Origin: Ottowia thiooxydans DSM 14619 | GTDB taxonomy: Bacteria; Pseudomonadota; Gammaproteobacteria; Burkholderiales; Burkholderiaceae_C | Direction: 5' to 3' | DNA: 64,000 bases | Assembly: GCF_000422885.1 (NCBI RefSeq) | Contig: NZ_AUGX01000010.1 | Location: 62,001-126,000 of the forward strand | In this document: piece after piece, positions 57,929 through 64,000 of the stretch | How the letters are laid out: each line of letters opens with the position of its first letter | How positions within the stretch are numbered: the first letter of the stretch is position 1 | Made by a program: the position numbers and the translations under genes | Notes under the pieces: generated by a model | The model's database searches: none | The model's input: only the letters and a program-made list of their open reading frames with translations | Told to the model about the DNA's origin: nothing

Positions 57929-58732
57929 GTGTCTGAACCGCTGATCGCGCTCAACAACGTCGAGGTCCTCTACGCTGACGTGATCCTTTCGCTGAAAGGC
58001 ATCGCGCTTGAAGTGGCCGCGGGAGGCTGCACGGTGCTGCTTGGCCCTAACGGGGCGGGTAAGAGCACCACCCTCAAGACCATATCCGGCATGCTGGATG
58101 TGGAAGAAGGCCGCGTGTCGTCGGGCCAGGTGCGTATGCTGGGCAAGGACGTCACCGGCGTCTCGGCCGAGCAAATGGTAGCCGATGGCGTGGTGCACGT
58201 GGTTGAGGGCCGCAAGGTGCTACGCCACATGACGGCAGAGCAGAACCTCGTCGTGGGCGGTCACCGGCTCAAGCGACAGGCCGAGGTTAAGCAGGGCCTG
58301 GAACGCGTCTACGGTTTCATCCCCCGCCTGGCCGAGCTGCGCACCCGCACAGCCGGCTACCTCTCTGGCGGAGAACAGCAACTGCTGCTGATTGGCCGCG
58401 CTATGATGGCCCGGCCCAAGCTCCTGATGATTGATGAGCCTTCGCTGGGCCTTGCGCCCATGATGGTGAGCGAGATCTTCGGTCTGCTCGCGAAGCTGCG
58501 CGCAGAAGGTGTGTCGCTGCTGATCGTGGAGCAGCACGCCCAGGCCGCGCTGGAGATCGCCGATCACGGCTACATCCTGGAGAACGGTCGCGTGGTCCTC
58601 GAAGGCAGCGCCGCCGAACTGCGCGCCAACGAAGACATACAGGAGTTCTACCTGGGCCGACAGGCCAGCGGCGAACGGCGCAACTACCGAGAAATCAAAC
58701 ACTATCGCCGGCGCAAGCGCTGGCTGGGATGA
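57929..58732 (+). CDS. livF: Branched-chain-type ABC transporter ATP-binding protein (LivF-like)
   Basis: 267 residues from GTG 57929. Walker A LLGPNGAGKSTTLKT, the LivF signature YLSGGEQQLLLIGRAMM, Walker B KLLMIDEPSLGLAPMM and the H-loop LLIVEQHAQAALEIADHGY. It is the second ATPase of the transporter. The C-terminal extension FYLGRQASGERRNYREIKHYRRRKRWLG is basic and is common in the subset tied to fatty or aromatic acid import. It is followed after 4 bp by the enoyl-CoA hydratase gene. Confidence 0.85.
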   Translation: MSEPLIALNNVEVLYADVILSLKGIALEVAAGGCTVLLGPNGAGKSTTLKTISGMLDVEEGRVSSGQVRMLGKDVTGVSAEQMVADGVVHVVEGRKVLRHMTAEQNLVVGGHRLKRQAEVKQGLERVYGFIPRLAELRTRTAGYLSGGEQQLLLIGRAMMARPKLLMIDEPSLGLAPMMVSEIFGLLAKLRAEGVSLLIVEQHAQAALEIADHGYILENGRVVLEGSAAELRANEDIQEFYLGRQASGERRNYREIKHYRRRKRWLG

Positions 58733-58736
58733 ATCC

Positions 58737-59528
58737 ATGGCTGAGATGAACGGCATCGAATGGAATTTGGACGCCCAGGCTGTGGGGCGCATTGTGCTCA
58801 ACCAGCCCGAACACCACAATGCGTTGGGTCTGAAGAACGTACCGGCGCTGGTAAAGGCCATAGACGAGGTGCTCGCTGGCCAGCCACGCGTGATAGTGAT
58901 TGAGGCACGGGGCCCCATTTTCTGCGCCGGCGGTGACATACGCGAGTTCGTGAACGCTGGTGACCAACTGGACGAGCTGGTTGACGAGATCCTGAACCAG
59001 TTGGTGCCGGCCTATATCAAGCTCGTACAGGCGCCCTGCCCCATCATCACGGTGGTTGGGGGCCCGGTGGGCGGCGCCGGCTTGGGTCTGGCCCTGTGCG
59101 GCGACTTCGTTCTCGCCAGTGACACCATGAAGCTGCGCACCGGCTACGCGGCCATTGGGCTCTCACCCGACGTGGGCGCTTCCTACTTCCTTGCGCGGCG
59201 CGTCGGCGCTTTGCGCGCGCAGCAGTGGCTGATGCTCAGTGATGCCATCGATTCGCAGCGCTGCCTCGCCGCAGGCGCGGTGGATCACGTGTTTCCCTTC
59301 GCAGAGCTGAATGCAGCCGCGCAAACCCTGGTGGAGCGGCTGTGCGCCTCGGCCCCCGCGTCTCTGGCGGCGATGAAGCGGCTATCGCAAGAAGGCCCAT
59401 CGCTCTCGCTACAAGCCTACCTCTCGTTTGAGCAGCAATTGCTCAAAGCGTGTGCCCGTACCGCCGACGCCCGTGAAGGCACCTCCGCCTTTGTGGCCAA
59501 GCGCCAACCGATGTTCACTGGTCGCTGA
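58737..59528 (+). CDS. Enoyl-CoA hydratase/isomerase family protein
   Basis: 263 residues of the crotonase fold. The oxyanion pattern is IEARGPIFCAGGDIREFVNA then VGGPVGGAGLGLALCGDFVLAS; the second region continues with GLSPDVGASYFLARRVGALRAQQWLML. The catalytic glutamates typical of ECH1 are not both in place, so isomerase or another crotonase activity is possible. A conventional hydratase beside the MaoC pair is redundant, which favours a special step for the substrate. Confidence 0.8.
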   Translation: MAEMNGIEWNLDAQAVGRIVLNQPEHHNALGLKNVPALVKAIDEVLAGQPRVIVIEARGPIFCAGGDIREFVNAGDQLDELVDEILNQLVPAYIKLVQAPCPIITVVGGPVGGAGLGLALCGDFVLASDTMKLRTGYAAIGLSPDVGASYFLARRVGALRAQQWLMLSDAIDSQRCLAAGAVDHVFPFAELNAAAQTLVERLCASAPASLAAMKRLSQEGPSLSLQAYLSFEQQLLKACARTADAREGTSAFVAKRQPMFTGR

Positions 59529-59596
59529 GCTCACCACGCGCTGATTAAGCAATAGGCCCGCGCCCGCCTGAACTTCCCGAAATCAAGGATGAACGC

Positions 59597-61060
59597 ATGC
59601 CCCCCGCATTCCCCACGCTGATCGACCTGCTCGCACACAACGCTCAAACGCATCCCAACCGTGCGGCGGTAGTGTATGAAGGGAACACACATACACACGC
59701 CATGCTGTTCGAAGCTGTGCAGCGCCAGGCGGCTGCCTTGGCCGCGATCGGCGTGAAACGCGGCGACCGTGTAGTGCTGCTGGCGGGCAACCGTACCGAA
59801 GTGCTTGTGCTGCTTGGCGCTACCGCGTGGCTCGGCGCCATCCTGGTTCCTCTCAACCTGCGACTCTCACCAGCCGAAATGGCGCAGCAGTCGCGCGACG
59901 CCACGCCCGTGCTCGCGGTAGTTGACGCGGAGTGCACCGCCTCGTGGCAAGCCGCGTGGCCTGACGGCATGCCCGGCGTGCTGAAGGTGGTGCTGGGTAG
60001 CGCGACCTGGCCTGTTCAGGTGTATGCCGGTCCGCCCGCCGCCGCGCCAGTCCAGCGGGACGACGCACCCGAACTCGGCGTGCTCATGCTGTACACCGCA
60101 GCCGTAGAAGGCCACGCGCGAGGCGCAGTATTGGCTCAGTCGCAGCTCATGGCGTCGGCCGAGCAGATCGGACGGGTCTGGTCGCTAAGCGAGCAAGACC
60201 GCTGGCTAGGGGTGCTGCCGCTGTTCCACGCTGCCGGCATCGGATTGGCGCTGGTGCTCCTGGGTGCGGGCGGTACCTGCGTGCTGCTACCGCGCTTTGA
60301 CCCTGTTGCTGCCGTAGCCGCCGTTGACGAACACCAAATTACAGTCTGCGCCACCTTCGCGCCCATGCTGGGTGCGATGCTCGACGCGGCGCAAGCTGGC
60401 GGCGCATCGCTCGCCAGCTTACGCATTTGCATGGGGCTGGAGCTTCCTGCCACGCTCGATCGCCTGGCCACCCTGTGTCCGTTTGTCAGCTTCTGGTCCG
60501 CCTACGGTCAGGCAGAGGTATCGAGCATGGTGTGCCTGGGCCTGCAGCGTGAACGCCCCGGCGCGGCAGGCCGAGCTGTCGCTCCCTCGGAAGTGCGCGT
60601 GCAAGACGCTGCCGGGCAACCGGTGGCAACGGGCGTGCAAGGCGAGATAGCCGTGCGCGGGCCCACCGTGTTCCTGGGCTACTGGGACGTGGTGCAAAAA
60701 CACCCCTTCAAACCGGCTGACCCCTGGCACCGCACAGGCGACCTGGGCAAACTCGACGAAGATGGCTGGCTATGGTTCACCGGCCGCGCTCCATACAAGC
60801 AGCTCATCAAGACCGGCGGCGAAAACGTGTACCCAGCCGAGGTAGAGCAGGTCCTGCTGGAGCACCCCGCTGTGGCAGAGGCAGTGGTGTTTGGCCGGCC
60901 CGATGAGCGCTGGGGTGAAAGCGTGCACGCCGCGTGCGTACTCAGATTGGGCGCTGTAGTAGGTGAGGAAGATCTGATCAGCTTCGTAGAGCAGCGCTTG
61001 GCCCGCTATAAACGTCCTCAGAGCGTTCAGTTCGTGACTAGTCTGTCTAAAAAGGCATGA
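59597..61060 (+). CDS. AMP-dependent acyl-CoA synthetase, C-terminally truncated
   Basis: 487 residues. The core motifs are mostly there: AGNRTEVLVLLGATAWLGA, LPLFHAAGIGLALVLLGAGG, WSAYGQAEVSSMVCLG, PWHRTGDLGKLDEDGWLWFTGRAPYKQLIKTGGENVYPAEVE. The A3 phosphate loop is poor: the usual YTSGTTG-PKG is YTAAVEGHARGAVL, so ATP binding is doubtful. The protein stops at LSKKA, where homologues continue through the P-K-x-x-x-G-K catalytic lysine. Decayed Bug-gene sequence starts about 130 bp later, suggesting a deletion at this end. It may be inactive or act on another reaction. Confidence 0.75.
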   Translation: MPPAFPTLIDLLAHNAQTHPNRAAVVYEGNTHTHAMLFEAVQRQAAALAAIGVKRGDRVVLLAGNRTEVLVLLGATAWLGAILVPLNLRLSPAEMAQQSRDATPVLAVVDAECTASWQAAWPDGMPGVLKVVLGSATWPVQVYAGPPAAAPVQRDDAPELGVLMLYTAAVEGHARGAVLAQSQLMASAEQIGRVWSLSEQDRWLGVLPLFHAAGIGLALVLLGAGGTCVLLPRFDPVAAVAAVDEHQITVCATFAPMLGAMLDAAQAGGASLASLRICMGLELPATLDRLATLCPFVSFWSAYGQAEVSSMVCLGLQRERPGAAGRAVAPSEVRVQDAAGQPVATGVQGEIAVRGPTVFLGYWDVVQKHPFKPADPWHRTGDLGKLDEDGWLWFTGRAPYKQLIKTGGENVYPAEVEQVLLEHPAVAEAVVFGRPDERWGESVHAACVLRLGAVVGEEDLISFVEQRLARYKRPQSVQFVTSLSKKA

Positions 61061-61190
61061 CGAATTCCCGGTAAGGCGAGTTTGCCGCCAATAGCTTGAG
61101 CGGGCCTAACCCTTCTAGCGACGAATCAAGCGCTTCGGGCAATTTCACGTTTAGCAATACGGCCACGCCCGTGTCCACCAGTGTCTGGGA

Positions 61191-61527
61191 ATGCCCATGG
61201 GCATGAGGCTCACTGCGCACCAGCGTCTGGCCAGCCTGCCCAATGTGCCGACTTTCAAGGAGTTGGGCCATCCAGCTCTGAACGAAATCGCCATCACCTC
61301 GTTCGGGCTGGTGGCTCCTGCAAAAACACCGGCACCTATCGTGGCGCGGTTTAATGCTGCCGTGGTCGTAGCATTCAAAGACCCAGCGTTGCTGGCTCGG
61401 CTCAAAGAGTTGAATGCGGAACCCATCGTTGGCAGCCCCAGGGCATTTCTCCGCAGGGCGCCTCCGCCTGAAGTGGCGCCGAATCGGCATCAAAGCGTCA
61501 GGGCGTTACAGTCGAGCTATTGAATAA
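61191..61527 (+). pseudogene. Remnant of a Bug-type (tripartite tricarboxylate) binding protein
   Basis: The C-terminal part of a Bug/TctC family protein: RLASLPNVPTFKELGHPALNEIAITSFGLVAPAKTPAPIVARFNAAVV and LLARLKELNAEPIVGSPRAFLR. After that the frame shifts; reading one frame over gives KWRRIGIKASGRYSRAIE and a stop at 61525-61527. No N-terminal domain or signal peptide remains. It borders the truncated ligase, so one rearrangement probably removed the end of one gene and most of the other. Confidence 0.85.
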
Positions 61528-61540
61528 CGCGATAAACACA

Positions 61541-61768
61541 ATGGCAAAAACCAACCAATGGGCAGACAAGGTACTGGCGCTGATCAAGGGCGGCAACAGT
61601 GCAGCATCTATCGCCCAGATCAAGGTTGCGCCCAGCGTGAAAGACCTTAAGGCACTGCACACCGCGATGGTGATCGGCAAACTCACCGGCCGCTGGCGCG
61701 ATGTGGATTCCGCCATCGAAGATAGCCTGGCGCTGCTTTCAGCACCGCGCTTGCACCGTAGTCCTTGA
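61541..61768 (+). CDS. Small hypothetical protein
   Basis: 75 residues from ATG 61541 (MAKTNQWADKVLALIKGGNS), which lies just past the pseudogene end. Helical, no family recognised, GKLTGRWRDVDSAIEDSLALL at the C-terminus. It may be a real small gene or a fragment of a decayed one; the weak ribosome site makes the call doubtful. Confidence 0.3.
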   Translation: MAKTNQWADKVLALIKGGNSAASIAQIKVAPSVKDLKALHTAMVIGKLTGRWRDVDSAIEDSLALLSAPRLHRSP

Positions 61769-61885
61769 ACTATTGAACACGCTCAAGGCGTCTTGCAGAG
61801 AGCGGTGCGCCGGGCTTGATCAAACCCCATCCAACCTGTCGGCTGAAGAGGAGCCCTGCCCTACACGCTCGGCTTAGTTGCGGGC

Positions 61886-62236
61886 TTACTCGTTTTCGGG
61901 CTTGTTCAGGTTGTCTTCTGGCAGGTCTCCGCCGGCACTGGGAGCACCGGGAGGACGGGCTTTGCGTTGGGCGGGTTTGGCCAGAATTTCCACGTAGACT
62001 TGGTCTCCGCCTGCGCGGGCAACTACGTCTATATGCCCGATCAGGGAAGACAGATGCACCACTTCTGCGGCTGCCTGAGTGGCGCCAAAGCGGCAATCAA
62101 AGTCCCAGTAGTCTGCGCCTTCGGGCAGCACGCGGCGGCGTTCACGCTGGATGTATTTGCGAACATCGTGTTTCACGGCGTCAAGAATTCGGTCGCGGTT
62201 CTTGCCTTCAATGGTCAAGGGAAAATTTTTTCTCAT
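61886..62236 (-). CDS. DUF6172 family protein
   Basis: 116 residues from ATG 62236 (MRKNFPLTIEGKNRDRILDAVKHDVRKYIQRERRRVLPEGADYWDFDC...). The whole length matches DUF6172, a small family in betaproteobacteria, including VYVEILAKPAQRKARPPG near the end. The function is unknown. The C-terminal tail is acidic and probably disordered. A 270-bp stretch between this gene and the next on the same strand (62237-62506) holds nothing I can name. Confidence 0.8.
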   Translation of the reverse strand: MRKNFPLTIEGKNRDRILDAVKHDVRKYIQRERRRVLPEGADYWDFDCRFGATQAAAEVVHLSSLIGHIDVVARAGGDQVYVEILAKPAQRKARPPGAPSAGGDLPEDNLNKPENE

Positions 62237-62506
62237 GGAGGATGGTAACCCGGCACCATGCAACCACCCTACCGCGCCCGCTTCTGACGAAGCGATTTCT
62301 AGAGGAACTACTTCACTTGATGCAAAGATCGCCGGGAGATTCGCGCTAAAGGGACGTAGCGTTCCCCGCTCAGTTGTCCCTACGTCAAATGAATTCCTCG
62401 GCGCGAGTGCGGCGCGGATGAGACGAAACTGACGCCAAAATGATCCGTGTGACTACGAGCGGAAGCTTCGGCGTATTGCTTGCGCTGTTTCTAATCCACA
62501 GAAGAT

Positions 62507-63115
62507 TCAGTCATCGCGATAGTTGACCCACAAAACGCGAGTGAGGGAGCTCGATATGTTTTTAAAGCGATGTGGCAAGACGCTGCTAAACCGGAACCCG
62601 TCGCCTTGCTCGAGAGTGAACGAAGTTTCATCTACATGAATTTCCAGCACACCTTCTAACACTACCCCTGCCTCTAAACCTTCATGGACTAACGCTTCAT
62701 CGCCGCTATGTCCTTGCGGCTCGAGATACATCATGTAGGTAACGAGTTGCCCACCGTTGTGTGGTGAAGGAGGAGTCAGCACTTCTTTGGAGATACCAGT
62801 TCCCCAGAACGCGATTGCCGGCCGATGGCTCTTTCGCAGGATCAGACTGTTGGCATTCGACGAGTTCGGCGCAGCATCCGGAAAGAATGTTGCAATACTG
62901 ACCGAAAGGACCTCGCTCAAGGCTCCCAATACTTGTAAGGAAGGTGACGACAGCCCACGCTCCGTCTGGCTCAGGAAGCCCACAGACATTCTGGCTCGGG
63001 TGGCTACATCCTTTAGGGACATGCCTCGTGCCAAGCGCAGAGCGCGAATCTTTTGCCCTACCAGAACATCTAAATGCTGCTGATCGCTGGCCGCGGTCGT
63101 CGGGTGGCTAATCAT
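62507..63115 (-). CDS. XRE-cupin transcriptional regulator
   Basis: 202 residues from ATG 63115, with GAAGGTG upstream; GTG 63124 is possible. An N-terminal XRE helix-turn-helix (IRALRLARGMSLKDVATRARMSVGFLSQTERGLSSPSLQVLGALSEVL) is followed by a C-terminal cupin barrel (LVHEGLEAGVVLEGVLEIHVDETSFTLEQGDGFRFSSVLPHRFKN). This architecture is common in regulators that bind a small ligand in the cupin. It diverges from the tautomerase gene, and a perfect palindrome lies between them, so it probably controls that operon. Confidence 0.85.
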   Translation of the reverse strand: MISHPTTAASDQQHLDVLVGQKIRALRLARGMSLKDVATRARMSVGFLSQTERGLSSPSLQVLGALSEVLSVSIATFFPDAAPNSSNANSLILRKSHRPAIAFWGTGISKEVLTPPSPHNGGQLVTYMMYLEPQGHSGDEALVHEGLEAGVVLEGVLEIHVDETSFTLEQGDGFRFSSVLPHRFKNISSSLTRVLWVNYRDD

Positions 63116-63200
63116 CGGAAACACCTTCGAAGTAAGAGGCGTGAAAGGACGGGGAAACCTTGTTTGTAAGTGTTTACCCTATTGGTGAATAATGAACGTA

Positions 63201-63218
63201 ATTTCATAATTATGAAAT
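63201..63218. promoter_or_regulatory. Perfect 18-bp palindrome (operator candidate)
   Basis: ATTTCATAATTATGAAAT is its own reverse complement. It lies 37 bp before the tautomerase start and 86 bp from the regulator start, and is followed by a partial second copy (TGAAATCAT). It is the likely binding site of the XRE-cupin regulator. Confidence 0.6.
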
Positions 63219-63254
63219 ATCGTGAAATCATAACCTAGAACCTTAAGGAGCTGT

Positions 63255-63461
63255 ATGCCAACTGTCCGAGTTGAAATGTTGTCTGGTCGCACACCGGAGC
63301 AGAAGAAGGCGCTCGCCACCAGCTTGACGCAAGTGATGGTCGATACCGCTGGGGTTAGCCCGGCAAGTGTTCATGTAATTTTCACGGACATCGATTCGAC
63401 GGACTGGGCTGTGGCGGGTGAAATGCTGTCGGACCGTTCTAAAAATACAGTGGCAAAGTGA
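63255..63461 (+). CDS. 4-oxalocrotonate tautomerase-like protein
   Basis: 68 residues starting MPTVRVEMLSGRTPEQKKALATSLTQVMVDTAG. After removal of Met, Pro becomes the N-terminal catalytic base typical of the tautomerase fold. The hydrophobic strand VHVIFTDIDSTDWAVAG follows. It should catalyse keto-enol tautomerisation of a dicarbonyl intermediate; the substrate is not known. It is the first gene of an operon with the alpha/beta hydrolase downstream. Confidence 0.85.
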   Translation: MPTVRVEMLSGRTPEQKKALATSLTQVMVDTAGVSPASVHVIFTDIDSTDWAVAGEMLSDRSKNTVAK

Positions 63462-63473
63462 GTTGAGGAGATG

Positions 63474-64000
63474 ATGGACATGACGCATCAAGTTTTCGAG
63501 CGTATCCACTGCGCTTACAAGTCCGACGGCGATGGGGATCCCCTCGTCTTGGTTCATGGAATAGGTGCACGCGGTGCCAGTTGGGGCGGTGTCGTGAATT
63601 CCCTAAAGAGGAACTTCCGCTGCATTACATACGATCTTCGTGGCCATGGTGACTCCCCTTTGCCGAATGCGCCATTCGGATTGGATGACTTGGTCGAAGA
63701 TTTGGAGGCCTTGAGGATCTCGATCGGTATTGAGCGAATGCATGTCGTAGGCCATTCGCTGGGCGGAATGATTGGTCCTGCGTATGCATACAAGTATCCT
63801 GACCGAGTGATCAGTTTAGGGCTGCTCAGCACCGCAGCTTTTCGTTCTGAAGAAGATAGCGCCAAGGTTCTGGCTATTGTGGATGCAATGGAGAAACAGG
63901 GTGTCGAACCCATGCTGGATAGCCTCGTCCAACGCTGGTTTACCGATGAGTTTAAAGCCGCGAACCCTGAAGTTGTTCAATGGCGCAGAGAACAGGTACT
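63474..64000 (+). CDS. Alpha/beta hydrolase (partial, C-terminus beyond window)
   Basis: The frame runs from ATG 63474 (alternatives 63471 and 63480; GAGGAG precedes) to the window edge. The fold is shown by LVLVHGIGARGASWGG (oxyanion HG), YDLRGHGDSPLP and the nucleophile elbow VVGHSLGGMIGP. Related proteins hydrolyse C-C bonds or enol lactones in ring-cleavage pathways. With the tautomerase upstream, an aromatic or dicarboxylate degradation role is inferred. The catalytic His is not in the window. Confidence 0.85.
   Translation, partial: MDMTHQVFERIHCAYKSDGDGDPLVLVHGIGARGASWGGVVNSLKRNFRCITYDLRGHGDSPLPNAPFGLDDLVEDLEALRISIGIERMHVVGHSLGGMIGPAYAYKYPDRVISLGLLSTAAFRSEEDSAKVLAIVDAMEKQGVEPMLDSLVQRWFTDEFKAANPEVVQWRREQV

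Overview
The window looks like the chromosome of a Burkholderiales betaproteobacterium, probably Comamonadaceae or a relative. The evidence is inferred from gene content: GC-rich codon use, a FecI/FecR/TonB-receptor/PepSY iron locus, a branched-chain-type ABC transporter embedded in an acyl-CoA catabolic operon, the remnant of a Bug-type (tripartite tricarboxylate) binding protein, and a DUF6172 gene. No rRNA is present and the species cannot be named from sequence alone.

Layout. (1) 1-5838: an envelope glycosylation locus with a GT39-type mannosyltransferase-like protein (minus strand, running off the left edge), a secreted Pro/Thr-repeat protein with a C-terminal membrane anchor, a GT2 glycosyltransferase and a DUF2298 (Chlor_Arch_YYY) membrane protein. 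(2) 5958-9844 and 44871-46441: a Fur-box-preceded iron-uptake operon (ECF sigma factor, anti-sigma factor, TonB-dependent receptor, PepSY membrane protein) that has been split in two. (3) 9841-44870: an integrated element of about 35 kb inserted inside the receptor gene. The first 723 codons of the receptor lie on the left, the last 91 lie on the right, and the two halves join in frame at a shared CGAAT. (4) 46646-61060: an AraC-type regulator divergent from a 13-gene operon for uptake, CoA activation and beta-oxidation of an unidentified carboxylic acid. (5) 61191-64000: a decayed Bug gene, a DUF6172 gene, a cupin-type regulator and the start of a tautomerase/hydrolase operon.

The element. 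Its left part is a plasmid-like replication module: a small predicted DNA-binding protein, a RepA-type hexameric helicase and a filamentous-phage gene II/X-type replication initiator, with the 11-bp sequence TGCAACGCAAC repeated near promoters. Then come toxin-antitoxin-like genes (MazE-like, TumE/TumA-like, HicA-like), an ankyrin-repeat protein and a second tyrosine recombinase. The centre, 20244-36462, is one long co-directional minus-strand gene block that looks like a composite anti-phage operon: SNF2 helicase with a PLD-like N-terminus, DUF4391 protein, DUF262/DUF1524 GmrSD-like protein, type III methyltransferase (Mod), a UvrD-type helicase with a GreA-like N-terminal domain, type III restriction subunit (Res), and a two-gene pair of an unrecognised soluble protein and a four-helix membrane protein. 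The right part holds a Phd/RelE toxin-antitoxin pair, several unknown genes, an XRE regulator with an inverted-repeat operator, a C39-like peptidase gene pair, a tRNA-Thr(CGT), a DUF6499-like protein and the terminal tyrosine integrase next to the right junction. No relaxase or type IV secretion genes are visible, so the element looks like a non-conjugative or mobilisable integrative element.

How the parts relate. The insertion removes the last beta-strands of the siderophore receptor, so the iron locus should be inactive while the element is integrated, and precise excision would restore it. The downstream catabolic operon reads as a full cycle: import by the LivHMGF-like transporter and its binding protein, activation by one or both AMP-forming ligases, acyl-CoA dehydrogenase, paired MaoC hydratase subunits, SDR dehydrogenase and SCP2-type thiolase.
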